Source of the DNA: Numida meleagris
Taxonomy: Eukaryota > Chordata > Aves > Galliformes > Numididae
Assembly: GCF_002078875.1 (NCBI RefSeq)
Contig: NC_034438.1
Span: 14,178,183-14,242,182, forward strand
DNA length: 64,000 bases
Reading direction: 5' to 3'
A program made the translations under genes and the position numbers. Below the pieces are notes generated by a model that had not been told where the DNA came from, ran no database searches, and saw only the letters and a program-made list of their open reading frames with translations. Of the stretch, positions 51,353-64,000 are shown one piece after another; within the stretch, counting starts at the first letter, position 1, and each line of letters starts with the position of its first letter.

Positions 51353-53316
51353 ATAGCTTTTACCTCTTCAAGAAATCTGGGTTAATACTTAGTAACAAGT
51401 GGGCTATAGCAAATCACTGATGATATTATTAAAGGATCACTCGATATCTTCTTACTCAGGCCTCATAAAGCAGTTCTTTGTGCATTAAGAAAGTCTACTT
51501 CTTTTTTATTGTTAACAGACATACTGCTGAATGATATGTCCCCATTGTGTACATATTAATGAAAATAACACAACATTCCAGAAAATGCGTGACCTTCATT
51601 CCAGTATCATTAAGTACTGGAGGTCAGGTTTAGAAGTCAGTAACTTACATTGGCTCAGGAGACTGTTTTGCAGTATGAACTCAGAATAACAGGAAAGATT
51701 GAAATAGGACTTGCATATCTGAGTTCCATTTCAGAGTTTTATTCAGTGAGACCACAATGTTTACAGAGAGTGAACTTCTCTAGTTATCTTAACTGTTTTA
51801 AGTATCAGGTGATTCCAGTGTTGTGTGTCATAGAAAAGATTTCTAGATGCCTATTTGATTCATACAACAGTTTAAGTTGGAAAGATCTCTACAAGTCCAC
51901 CCTGCTTTCTCAGAACAGGGCCATGTTGTATCCAAGATACATTAAGCTGCTCTATTTCTCCTCTGTGGCATGTTTATTATCTCTTGTGTGTGGAAACGAG
52001 CTATGTAACTTCTGTAACTGAGGATCCTTAGCTTCCATCTCTATCAAAAATCTCTCCCAAAATTTGGTCTGCCATATGCAAAGTGAAACCTCAGTGGAAG
52101 TCACTGGGGTAGAACTGGCATTAGATTCAGAACCTGGTCCTAATTCCACTGTAAATGAATTAGAAACCTCAAGCTTTGAGAAGATCACTGACTTTTGACA
52201 AGAAAGTGGCTAATGGGATGCTGTAAAACACATGCAAGAAGACAGTGGCAGCTGATTCTGATTTCTCTCCCAACATGTGGATTATGTTACATTCACCCAA
52301 GCGCTGAGCTTTCATCTCAGAGAGCTGTGAAGGTGAATGCTTCTGGGGGTCTCATTCTCTAATTATGCCTGACTTAGAATTCACTTAACTTAGACTAACA
52401 CACATAGGAAGTCAATTTCTGTTAGTTGTTCCACCTTTCACCTTACCACACATCTGGGAAATATTCAGATCAAGATCATAACCTTACATTTTGGCATTAG
52501 CTACCAAAAAACAAAAAACAAAAAACAAAAAACAAAAAACAAAAAACAAAAAACAAAACAAAACAACAAAAAAAAACAACAAAAAAACCCATTAAGATAT
52601 CACCAACAATTTGCCTTTGAATGGGAAAATTAGAAGCATATTTAAGATGTAAACAATGTTGCGGCACTAGTATTGCTGGTAATGATTAAAGGCTGCTACT
52701 TTAACTAAAATGGAATAAAATAAAACTGACAGTCCTAGTCCATGCCCATTTTCAGTTAAAAACAAGATAAGAAAATCCCAGTGGTATATAATATTCAGAA
52801 AGCTGGGAATATTTAGAGATGAGTATTTTCAATGAGGTATACAAATGAAAAACAGTATGTGTAAAGTACTGTAACAAATTTGTGGTTACAAAGCAGAACT
52901 GGGGATAGGACCCATAACTTCTCACAAACAGGCCTATCTCTTGGACTTAGGAAAAGTTGTCTTTACACATAGAGAGGCTACTGGACCTGTGGATACCCTC
53001 GAGACTATGCAGTAGAGGAAAGCATTTATTAGCCAATTTATTTCACATTCATTTGCCAATTTATTAGATTCTCATCGCCATCATTATTGTTTTGCTTCAA
53101 GAAAAAATACTGGAAGTCAAATACTGGTACATATATGAGTTTGAAGGGGAGAGCAGCTGGGGCATTCCACATATGGAATGGGGAGATCTAAACTCCCTGT
53201 CTCCTGTTTCCAACTCTGTACTTAGAACCCAAAACTAAAGTTAGGCTTATGTTATGACGGTTTTGTTGTTAGACATACTGGCAGACCTTTTTCATTCCTA
53301 GGATTACTTCTATTCA
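51353..53316. other. Intron 1 sequence, nothing coding recognised
   Basis: Unique AT-rich DNA apart from the heptamer repeat at 52505-52587. A 123-codon plus-strand frame at 51650-52021 shows no domain. Confidence 0.5.
52505..52587 (+). repeat. (CAAAAAA)n heptamer repeat
   Basis: C residues recur exactly every 7 bases from 52505 to 52554 (seven perfect periods). The array then decays into CAAAA and CAA units to about 52587. Confidence 0.95.
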
Positions 53317-53661
53317 CCTCATTGTGGCCTTCCAGTACTTGAAGGGAGCGTATAAACAGGAGGGGGAACGATTGTTCACGAGGGTGGATAGTGATAGGAC
53401 AAGGGGGAATGGTCTTAAACTGAGACAGGGGAGATGTAGGTTAGATATTAGGAGGAATTTTTTCACTCAGAGGGTGGTGACGCACTGGAACAGGTTGCCC
53501 AGGGAAGTTGTGGATGCCCTGTCCCTGGAGGCATTCAAGGCCAGGCTGGACGTGGCTCTGGGCAGCCTGGTCTAGTGTTTGGCGACCCAGCACTCAGCAG
53601 GGGGGTTGAAACTCGATGATCTTTGAGGTCCTTTTCAACCTAGGCCATTCTATGATTCTAT
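53317..53661 (+). mobile_element. Young CR1 LINE 3' end, inverted near-identical partner of the copy at 49763
   Basis: Plus-strand copy with the frame 53324-53575, containing [20 protein letters not shown] and [19 protein letters not shown]. It ends in ATTCTATGATTCTA. Over the shared ORF2 C-terminal stretch of 67 residues it differs from the copy at 49852-50055 at one position only (DALSLE against DAPSLE). Antisense to FGF10. Confidence 0.94.
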
Positions 53662-56600
53662 TTTGCGATTTATGCTCTTTTTTTTTGTTTTGGTCATTGT
53701 TTTATAGTAATGACTGCCTAGTGTAAAATATCCAGAGACTTAGCAGAGATCAATCAGTAGAAGATGAAGCAAGAAACTTCATTAAGAAAGCAAGCACAAC
53801 ATTTGAATGAGAAATTCTGGTCAACCTTTTGTACTAGCTATCAAAGACAGCAGATGAATATTCTCCATATATTGATATGTCTAATCCAAGATGAATCTCT
53901 TTCTTGGACATATGATTAGCCAGATGTGAGTTGTGCTCAAAGTGCACATTACTATTCTCTCAGCAGTGGGAAAGGCAGCAGGCTGTTACATAAGCAGTCA
54001 GAGCAGATGCTATGAATCTTTCCATAAAAATAAGAACTCTAAAAAATATTGTATATTAGTAATTTATTGTCTAATTATTTATCTATTCTTTTTTTCCCCC
54101 AAAGTTGTATTTTCAGATTAGAGTTGCAGAAAATGAAATTTCCTTCCAAAAACAGTACTTCCTACTGTATCAATTTTTCCCATTAAAAAACAGAAAAACA
54201 GTTATGCTCTCAAATTCTTAAGCTGTATATGCTGCTAAAGATGGTGAAATGAGATACAGCACAGGTTAACAAAAGCATCTGTCTTGCATGTTTAGTTTCT
54301 TGAGCCTTTGATGTGTTTCAAATATCAGTAGAGCCTTCTCCTCATCTTCCCCACTGCAGTGCAAGTTCAAAGAAAAATCTATTATGAAAAGACTGAATTG
54401 TAATGCAAGATTCCTAGCAGCTTTGAACTGTCACATAAAGTTCTGTATAACCTTATAAGAAATGTTATAATATCTGCACTAACATAAATAATTTTTGTTA
54501 GCTGTTGATCATTTACCTAGAATAGGAAAAATAATTGTATGTGGTAGAAAGAAAGTGTAAGTGAGGACACCAGGAGTATACAGGATGTAAACTATCTATA
54601 GGATTTACTGTGAAAAATTCAATTCCATATATAAAATGTAACAATTTTAGCAGGACACAAAACACACAAAAATTTAAGATAAAAATACTTTTTTTATCTA
54701 CAGTTGCATTTGAATATCCTTGCTCCTCACAAGAGATATGCACAAGTCTTGTATAATGGATCTTTGAAGTGTAGGTAACATTCTGGAAAAGCTAGATATA
54801 GATATAAAATTAAAAGCCTCCGTCAACTATCACCTCCCAAAAGAAGGTGGAGGGGGAAGAGAGAACACAACTTGCAAGATCTAGGAGGTGAGACATTTTC
54901 ATAGTCTCCTTTTCCCCAAATAAAGGTATTTTTAACCTACTTAATTAATAATTTACCAGATTTATCAAGTCTTATCTTTGCTTCAACGTTAAAATTTAGC
55001 ATGTTTGCTCATTTAAGAGAAACAGAAAATGCACCTAATCTTGCTGCCTTTATCCATTGATAGCCTCCTCTGCTCTCCATGTGTTGCTCTTCCTGAAACT
55101 ACAGGATGAATCAGTATTGTAAACTGACAAAGCAGTATATCTACCATTACTTCTAGTTATGCAAGGCTAAAACAGTGAATACTGACTTGCACTTCAAGTA
55201 ACTCACATTTGTTTCCTTCAAACAAGCATTGGATTAATATACAGATTTTTGAACATCTGTGACAATAAATTTCAAAGTAATACATGTGTGATGTGTGGAA
55301 ACAACATATAAAATTGCATGTGAAGGTACTGGAGGTAGAGTTTGCATGCTGGTAAGGAAGGAAGCAACACTGTATGTGCAACAAACTCCTACTCTCCAAT
55401 ATGTCCAACTCATTTGATATGACTTTAGCACACTTAGATATTTATATTATATTATATAAACTTATATTTACTATATATCTGATCAAACAAAAAAACCCTA
55501 AGTAAATAATATCTTTAATGTCATTGCATTGTTCAAAGAAACTGTCTCTTGTTTTGCATTTCTACAGTGCTGGGCATAATAGAACTGGCATCACAGATTT
55601 CTAGGTGACCAGCAGATGATGCATAGCTCAGCAGGGTGATTCTGCCCAGAAGCTTGACTACTACTAGTCCTGAGGCCATCAGCTATGTTAAAGCAAATTT
55701 GAGCACCTCTCTAGCAGAATGGTGAAGAAATACGTTGTATGTTCTCAGAATAAGTCTCACCCTTCCTATTTTTCTGATTCTGTGTGTTTAGCCATTGTGC
55801 TGCCTTTCCACTTTTGTCCCTGTGTTATCAAATCTTCAGATGCTACTTATAAATTGGTATCTGGTAGTACAGACTTATTTCTCATGAGCAGTTTTACACA
55901 CTGTATGACTTAAATGCAACCCGAAAAACAAATGACTTCTAGGTTCACTAATAAAACTGAACTGGCAGAGGCCAAATCTCTGTCTAACTTTGCACCTGAA
56001 TATACCTACATTCATTTTATTCATTACATTAAAACATGGGTATTTTTTTTAACTTGTATCTATAGTGACATGTACTAAACGTGCGTATGTATTGCTATAG
56101 ATACGAGGTATGTACCTAATTATGCCTGGAATGAGCCATATGACTGTTAGCTTCTGAAATACTGTTTATGAAGGCTTCTAATATATACTGAATAATTAAT
56201 GTGTACTTTGTAGATGTATTCCTAAACTCTGAAATATACCTAACTGAATGGGAAATCCCTCGTATCATTGGAAGCCAAATTAGTGCATAGCTATCAAGTA
56301 CTTTCAAATTTCGGTTAACGTTTATAAAGCGCTCTAGCCAGTACTGATCTTTCTGATACAATAAAACAATGTAGAAAAAGAACTGTTACAGGCTTATACA
56401 TACAGAAAAAATTATAGTGACCTCTTGTAAATAATTCATATAATCCAAGGGCATAGGGTGAATCTGCTTCTCTTAAAATTTCACATATTTCAGCATGGGC
56501 ATGGGACAACAGTCATCCTCCCTTCTCATATTTCTACCCGCAAGACAGATGTCAATGTTGTCTAATGGATAGATCTGGTTTAAGCTATTTCCCATCTGGA

Positions 56601-59600
56601 GGCAGGCCAAACAAAAGAAATAACAGCTACAGCCAGAGAAGGATCTCATTTAGAAATTATTTGAAGCTTTTCACTTATTATGAGTATCTTTTCAGTTTAG
56701 CTGTGTTTAGTCAATACTTAGCAAATGTTCACAAAAAATGCAGTTTGTTTTTGCTGCCATAAGATAACGTGTTTACATCCACATATCCCTACAGATACTA
56801 ATATCTACTAATAATTATCTAATTAATTGAGATTAAACTCATTAATGTGAGCATTAGCATTACTCTCCATACCACATATATTTTCTGCCAGATGTTCCAT
56901 AATCCTCAGCCTTTTCCAGAATCCTCTATGAAGAAACATCATGAAATGATGTAAAAGAGAATGAATGATGAAAATTGATGGACAAATGCAGTGTGCACTA
57001 CAGCAGAAGACTGAAGTGTATTTGTGCAGCATGCACACACTGACTGTAGATAGATCACAAATGCATCATCAAAAAATTGGTCTGAAAAGGGACACTTAAT
57101 TAATACAGAAGAAATCACAATGAAACATTTCGCTTACGATGCTGAAAAGTAATTGTGAAACATAATTATGAAATGCAGTGTGTGAAAGTTGGCATACAAA
57201 ATGGCTGGGGTATATTGTTTTTCTTCCTGTGAGCCATAATCAGGGCTGGCAAATGCAAGTGGTGACAGCAGTTTTAGTAGAGATGTGTCAGCTGCAGTTA
57301 AAGTCATTTGTTTGCTTTCTTATTTCTTCACATAAAATGATTTCACTTTACAACCTGGAAGTCTTGCCAATGCTGGAAATAATCTACTGCTCAGGTCCCT
57401 GAAAACACCATGACTAATAAAAATCAAATGAATAATAAAAATCAGTCAATGTTGCAGAATTAATAGATACTACACGACACAAGAGCATTTACAGTCCACT
57501 GTACAACTTCCAAGTCAATATTATTTTGCTTTATTGCAGAAATATTTTGTTTTTGCCTGTAGAGTGGGCAAATGACATAAATGCATAGTGACATCTAAGA
57601 CTTGCCTAAATCTATAATCAGTTTATTCTTGTGCTAACATTACTTCCATTAAAAATGATGCTAAGTTTCTTTCAGCCCTACTTTTTCTTTTCCCCTTGTA
57701 ATATTTTCCTCAGTATCTACTGACTGAACATTCGGCCTTGAAATACTCACTGAATGTGCTGAATAACTTTTCAAAAGTGGTTTTCAGACATTCTGTTTTG
57801 GTCTGCCAGATTCAGAGCTAAGCTAGCCATCAGTAACAACAAGCAAAGGCTGTTTTCCAGTGGTGCTAGACGGAGACTCTGAGCCCCGGCTCACCTCATG
57901 CCAGCATCTTGTCCCCCTCAAGTACAGTTTGCTGAGCTAACATGGGAGCATTTACTTCTCAGATACGACTTTATCAAGAAGGAGGTGTGCGAGATTCAAA
58001 TGCCTGCAAGATGCCTGAACATCAATGCCATGTACTGAGGATGTCTATGATGAATAAACAGATATTTTGATTGCAATGGGTTTCACAAAATCTGGATGTG
58101 ATAATTTTGAATCATGGAAGTTGCTTAAGTATTTACTATAGGCTACTATAGTGTTACAGCACTCTCTGTTACTAAAGTGTCAACCATGACTTTCTACTCT
58201 TGGAAAAATACCAATCTGTAGCATTAGATTTGTTTTGAATATTTTTGATTAATCCAGATCTCGTATATCTTGTTTGGTTTTTATTTAATAAATATTATTT
58301 AATGAGAAAGTTCAGCTTTTTCATAATACAGTAAAACTGGCACTTAAAATCATGATAATAAGTGAAGTAGTGCATTTGCTAATAAAGTTAGAGGTCAGTC
58401 ACTTGGACAAAATGCTTTGCATCAGAGTTTTAACAGGGAAAATAACTTCTTATGATCAATTCAGCTTACTCAGATCAGTAAGTCATCAGTTCCGAATTAA
58501 GAAATGATTGGGATTTTGGAAGAATGCAAAATTTCTAACAGGAAAGAAATCGATGACTAAAAACAAGGTGTCAGAAGATGAGTTCTGCTACTTTTAAAAG
58601 CTACAGGACATGGTAACTAGACACAATCAGTTCAGTATACTAACTGTGTACATTCCTTGGCTTAATAAATCAGTTCATACTAAACACAAAGCGTGTTTTG
58701 ACAAATTATTCCTTATGCTTCCAACATAATGCCATTTAATGTAATTTAACTAACAAAACAATGTTAAATTGTTTTTTAAAATTTTAGTTACATGCTAATT
58801 TCTTTCCAAATGTTGCTTGACAATAGCCATATGTACATAATTATCTTGTAAATAACTAACTTATCATCCACAATTTTCTAGCAAAACCAAAAAGAAAAAA
58901 AACTGGAATAATTGTTCATTAAGCCATATAACTACACATAGAAATGTCTGCATATACTCTGTGGTTAGCAAAGAACAGTGTTAAACAATACCAAGCAGTA
59001 AGAATCAACAAAATAACTAAAAGCAACAAATACAAAATGATTGTTTTCAAATTGAATATTTCTCTTGGTTGCCTTAAACCATGATAATATGAAGTGGAAT
59101 AATATAGCTGAGTTATTTGTTACATGAAGCAATTGCATCATAGATGCAGCTCATAAACTGATAATTCTTGCTTAGATTTTTGTTGAAAGCGCATGTCAAA
59201 AATCACCTGTATTGCAGTTAAAAATAAAAATTCCAGCAAAATTTTCTGGAGGATCAGTTTGTACCTCTGTGCTTCTGTATCATTATTCATCTTGTCTCTT
59301 AACATAATTCCGGGGTTACTCTTTATGTTTCTGCTTGGATACATTAACAGCGAACTCTTACATCTTCTTTCAGCCTTACTTTCTCTTGGTTAAACAAGTC
59401 AGGTTTTTTTTTTTTTTTTTTTTTTTTCAGATTCCCCATTCCAGATTCCAGATTTTCATTTCCTGTATGTTCTTATTATCTCATAAAAGTACATCTTACT
59501 CTTGAAATTACTGAATTCTCTCCCACCTTTCCTCTCTTCATACTCAACAAATAATTATCATATAATACTACTGCTTTATATTTTCAAGATTCTCCAATTT

Positions 59601-62600
59601 CACAACACTGAATTTAATTTTAGTTGTCCAAGTTACTACTGAATGCACTGCAAACATGTTAAATCTGCTGATGTTCAGCCAGGTAGGCAAGATCTCTTTT
59701 ATTTTCCTTGTCCACCAAAGAAAGACATCAGATTACCCTAATAGGGGGCTCTTTTGGAAAATTCATATAGAATTTTATTCTGCTTTCCATTTATTTCCAT
59801 GCATTTACGCAAATGTTAAATAAGAGAACAGTTATAATCATATAATTTTTAGATAATCTGATTTTTGGAAAACAAAAGTTGATATGCTATGCGAACAGGA
59901 GGACACTGAAGAATCACAGTCTGTCCTTGTTTGTAACCTGGTGGAAATGAAATTGCAACCTTGGTCTCTTCATGAAATTGAACCATGCACATGCAAAGTG
60001 CATTTACCCTATTCTTAGTATAAACACTAAGAAGAAAACAAAAAAGAAAACAAGACAAAACAATTCCTCTTAACTTCTAAATCCTCTTAAGCTGAACTTA
60101 ATATACACAGATGAAGTGCGTATAATATACAAAGATGAACATACAAAGATAACAAACAAAGATAATACACAAAGATGAAGAATTTCCGTTTAGGTGCAAT
60201 AGTGGTTGGAGATCTCGTTCAGGATCTGTCTCCCATGTTGCAAAATTCTGTATTCGTGCTTGTTCTTAAACTGACTCTCATCCCCAGAGTTTCCATTCTG
60301 CACACATATTAAGGAGATGGAATGAACGGGATAAGCAAGCACAAGTTAACATTGTGACTGTGTGATTAACTTGCAACAGCTTTTTGTGAGTGTTACTAAC
60401 TACAAATAAAAACCAGAGACTAGAAAGAATGGCATAGTAACTTCAACAGATTTTTGATAGTCTGAGAAAGGTGAGAAGGAGCAGACAAGAAATAGCAAAG
60501 GCAGTTACGAAAGATGAAGTAATAATGGTCAATAAAGACTAACATGACTAGCGGAGCCCAAACAAAGCTTTCTGAAGGAAACAGTTTTCAGAACTCATGC
60601 TAACAGACTTTGTACAGTGAGTCATAACTTCATATTATTACCATTCTTTGAGCAGATAAAAATACTGCATAGATGAGTTCTGGGCATAATAATGCCTGTG
60701 TGAGAAAAATGAGTTGGAAATTCTATGAGGGAAGATTGGTGGAAGATGAGAGAGAGCGATCAGAGTGAGATCATCTCCAGATGTCAATGAGACCTAAATC
60801 TTTGAGGGCAACCATGTGTCCAGTAGGGCCCTTTGAGACAAAACTGTATTCAGAATAAGGTGCTGTCAAGGATAAGTTCAAAGTCATGTTGAAATTGCTA
60901 TTTTTCAGGAGGGTGCATGCTTGTCTCTGAGGCAGAGTAAGAAACTGGATACTTTGTCATCCATCCCAAGCATACAGTAATTTTTATGGATCATTAAAGT
61001 TTGGAACGTAGAATGGGAATCTTCTGGGCTACTCTGAGAGAAAGGAATATAACAATCTCTGGCCTTTCCAAGCTTTTATCTAAGCTAAAACACATTTTGA
61101 TTATTAGCTCTACTTAAAACAAATATTCTGCCAGGACAACCATGTTAGAAGTTAACTGGAATTACATTTAAAACTGATTTGAAGATTTCCTTTTAAATTT
61201 AGGGCAGGGAGTAGGACTTGAAGACAAGAAGCTAAAGTTAGCTGTATATTTGGAAGATTTTTCCTTCTTATAAAGGTTACAGCTGGGCATGAAGAAGTAT
61301 CTACTTTTAACACTACGTTTTAATAGTGAAGTGACCAACCTCTGCCTTATAAAATGCTTGTTTACATAAGAGCACTGAAACTCCTGCATTGAAATTAACT
61401 CCTGTTATTCTCCAGCTGTGAACCAAAAGTGCAGCACAGTATGTTTGAGTAATCTAAGGAAAGAAGGCATCTTTAATTTGACATTCAGGAGTGTCCGGAT
61501 TTAAATTTCACTGGAATTGGTGGAAACACTTTCATGAACTTTCCGGATCCCTTAATTGCACATGTCACAGCAAAGTCCATTCCCTTGCAACTCAAACTCA
61601 ATATTCAATCAGGATTAATACTACTTTATCACAATCCGAAAATATATGCACAACAGAGAATACTTCTGTAAAATAAAAAACACCAAAACTACATAGGAAT
61701 ATATGTTGCTGATCAGCTATCTCCGTGCCAGATATAGTTAACAGTTGTTTTTTATCAGTCTACATGGAAGGACAGATTTTTATTCAAGAAAACAAGAACG
61801 ACAATCGCTCTATGAACAGCCCTCAGCAAACATAAGCAGAGGCATTTCCTATTTGACCATTTAAAGGGAAATATTTGAATACCAAAAAACCTACAAAAAT
61901 ATTCTCAGGGCTTTCCCATTTACAAATACTAGCAAGAGCTTGTGTAACTGAGAAGAATAAGAGGACCAAATGCTCATCAACTTGATGTAAAAGTGTTTCA
62001 CTGAAATCAATAGAGTGACTTCTTTTGCACTTCACTGAGAACTGAAGTTGATTTTTTTGGGGGGTAGAATATAACCTTTCAGTAAGTTTATTGGATATCA
62101 GGTTGTTTCAGTTTTGTGAGTGGTATGATATGTGAAGGCACTGGTGTTACTTAACAATATAATTAGGTTTTCATTCTGGAGTTTTGGTGATTTAGTGACT
62201 TTCAAATGCAGATGCTTCTGTCATGCTCTGAACAATAATAGTATTCCAAGAAGAACCAATGCCCAGACAATATTTTTCTTCATTATTTCTATCTGTGACA
62301 CAAAATTAAGAGGCTACTTAAAAAAATAATTAAAGAAACAAAAAGGAACCTCAGCAATTTCAACAGAGATAAATAAGCCTGGAACTATGGCACCCAAGAA
62401 TGCATCCTAAATTGTTTGTTTCCACACTGCTAATGAGGTACTCTTTCAACTAGAATGTGCTACACACCAAGAAGACCCCTGGGAATGCCTCTGCCAGTGA
62501 GTTTTATCACTGGTACTATTTTGTCAAAAGATTATTCTGTTTGAGATAAAATTAGTGTGACACTGAGCACTCAAACACTGTGACAGGTAGTTCAAGAGTT

Positions 62601-64000
62601 GCTTTAGAAATGCCATTCTCTTTCAGAAGTCAGCAATTTCTACGCTGGCGAAATGTAAACTATCCCTTCTGCTAATTAATTCAATAGCAAAACTGCTGTT
62701 GATTTGAAGGGGAACAACAATTCCAGCTGATACTACTGATATTAGTGCAATACAAAGAACAGATGCGCAAAGTTCCCTGAGGATGTGATACTGACTTTGT
62801 TTCTGTCAGAAAAACAACTTCTACCAACTTAGGAAAGAAAATGAAAGCAGTATATTTTGTTACTATATATCTGTCACTGATAAGAGATTGCACCACAATG
62901 TCACAAGATAACTTTGATTTATATTATAGAGAAAAGGGTTGGCTTGGATTTAAGCAAGTGCTCTATAGTGCTAGAAACAAGAGGGTAAATCAAAACTGTC
63001 TGAACTAAAAAAAAAAAAAAGTAATAAGTTGTTATTCTGAGGATTTTTCTTCTGAAGAAGAGGCACTAACTTATACACAAGTATTAATGTCTGAAATTCT
63101 TGTTTCCTTTGTAACCAAAATGTGTTTTCTAATATACTACTACTACATTATTCCAGCAAATCCATGGTCAGGGATTTTTTCGTGCTTCCCAGTATTCAGC
63201 CTCCTAAGTTCAGTCTAGTTCTCAGAGTTTGCACCAGGAAGATCTTCCCACCCCTTTCATCCAACTTGCACCTTGCTCCAGAGCAGGTTGCAGTTATAGA
63301 ATCTTCTTTTAAAGTAAACTTATAATTATAGAAGGTGAACTTTTGCAGTTCCTAAAATGGTAGCAGATTTCTCATTTTACCAACATGGCTTCATCCTTCC
63401 TGTCTTTTCCTTTCAGTTTCCAAGGACACGAGTTAAAGATAACACTTCTGCTGTGACTATGCTTTTGTAAGTGCTCTTACATTACCTTGCAGAGTGACCC
63501 TTGCACTTTGAGTGACAATTTCTTCACACAAAAATCTTTTAAAAAAACACCAACCAACTAGAAACGATGAAAGAACAGCCTGGCATCCTTCAGGTGTACT
63601 TTCAAAAACTGAGGACTCCTTTCCATGAGAAAACTAAATTGGCATAATGTTACAGTAAAAGAGAGCTTATCTGATGTCTTATGGCTTGCAAACAACACCC
63701 ACAATTTAGGGTAAGCTTTTTTTTTTTAACCGCAACAGCAGAAAATCAATTTTTTTTACACATTATTTTATTAGGAAAAAGGAAGCTTCATTCACTAGGT
63801 GCTTGCTTATATGCATAACTGCACTTAGTTTTAATTCCCAGCTTCAGTTTTCTAATGCTTGTGTCTGTAAGGACAACTTATTGACTTGAACTAAGATGAA
63901 AAGAATGATGAATTACAACTGATTGATTTATTTTAGTGTACATGGTCCTACTGAGTTGCTTTTTTCCTTCTTTTTTTTCCCTTAAACAGTATCCACCAAA
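53662..64000. other. Intron 1 sequence, no element or exon recognised
   Basis: Ten kilobases of AT-rich DNA. Simple sequence: an AT-rich run at 55438-55480, T24 at 59404-59427, A14 at 63007-63020 and T-runs near 63717-63728. A slightly GC-richer island lies at 57840-58080. Exon 1 of FGF10 was looked for and not found. Confidence 0.55.
60105..60180 (+). repeat. Short imperfect minisatellite
   Basis: About five imperfect copies of a motif built on ATACACAAAGATGAA / ACAAAGATAA, 12-22 bp apart. Confidence 0.7.

Larger units (their letters stand above)
34412..64000 (-). other. FGF10: FGF10 intron 1 (partial; continues beyond window)
   Basis: Everything to the right of exon 2 belongs to intron 1, unless an unrecognised gene is nested in it. 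FGF10 exon 1 should encode a signal peptide and about 108 residues ending just before the ILEITS block. No minus-strand frame in 34412-64000 has those properties, so intron 1 exceeds 29.5 kb here. A large first intron is normal for vertebrate FGF10. The intron carries the CR1 copies, AATGG array and heptamer repeat listed separately. Confidence 0.85.

Noticed and set aside
51866..51960. Possible short CR1 tail (GTTTAAGTTGGAAAGATCTC)
   Set aside because: Only about 30 bp resemble a CR1 3' end and nothing downstream follows the CR1 order.
51650..52021. 123-codon plus-strand frame in FGF10 intron 1
   Set aside because: Longest non-repeat frame, but antisense to FGF10, no recognisable family, composition like chance AT-rich sequence.
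59849..60058. 69-codon minus-strand frame with a somewhat protein-like stretch
   Set aside because: No family recognised, no acceptor or donor that fits, and a simple-sequence-rich start.
61823..62035. Minus-strand frame considered as FGF10 exon 1
   Set aside because: No signal peptide, and it does not lead into a donor in the phase required by exon 2.
1..64000. CRISPR arrays, operons, phage or plasmid modules, tRNA and rRNA genes
   Set aside because: Looked for because novel systems were suggested; repeats, base composition and the intron-split FGF10 gene show bird nuclear DNA, and none of these is present.

Overview
This is vertebrate nuclear DNA, almost certainly from a galliform bird (chicken or a close relative). 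It is AT-rich and gene-poor, and its repeats are of avian type: many 5'-truncated CR1 LINEs with the CR1 3'-terminal ATTCTRTG octamer tail, two deleted mariner-type elements, and an avian-style solo LTR. There is no bacterial-style organisation (no operons, CRISPR arrays or dense ORFs). Nearly all open frames above 60 codons are chance frames or lie inside repeats.

The only cellular gene I can identify is FGF10, on the minus strand. Its last two coding exons are present with canonical splice sites: exon 2 (34411 down to 34308, 104 nt) and exon 3 (30707 down to the TAG stop at 30510-30512). Together they encode the C-terminal half of the FGF core, equivalent to about residues 109-208 of the 208-residue human protein. 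Intron 2 is 3.6 kb. Intron 1 fills the rest of the window to 64000, and I found no signal-peptide exon 1, so exon 1 should lie beyond the right edge. The 3' UTR runs leftward from 30509; its end is not fixed.

Layout: 1-2000, two CR1 copies including a long one with recognisable reverse transcriptase. 2000-26900, intergenic DNA downstream of FGF10, with one mariner derivative at 4770-5317, another at 24110-24662, a complete solo LTR with 5-bp target duplications at 13984-14512, and six CR1 copies of different ages. 26950-40168, a 13-kb stretch holding both FGF10 exons and intron 2 in which I recognise no transposable element. 40169-53661, a part of intron 1 rich in CR1, with young and very old copies, a 13-copy AATGG array running into a purine tract, and a heptamer AAAAAAC repeat. 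53662-64000, unique AT-rich intron sequence.

I found no evidence for a previously undescribed biological system. The points most worth checking are the shared internal deletion in the two mariner copies, the intact solo LTR, the element-free block around FGF10 exons 2-3, and a near-identical inverted pair of young CR1 copies in intron 1.
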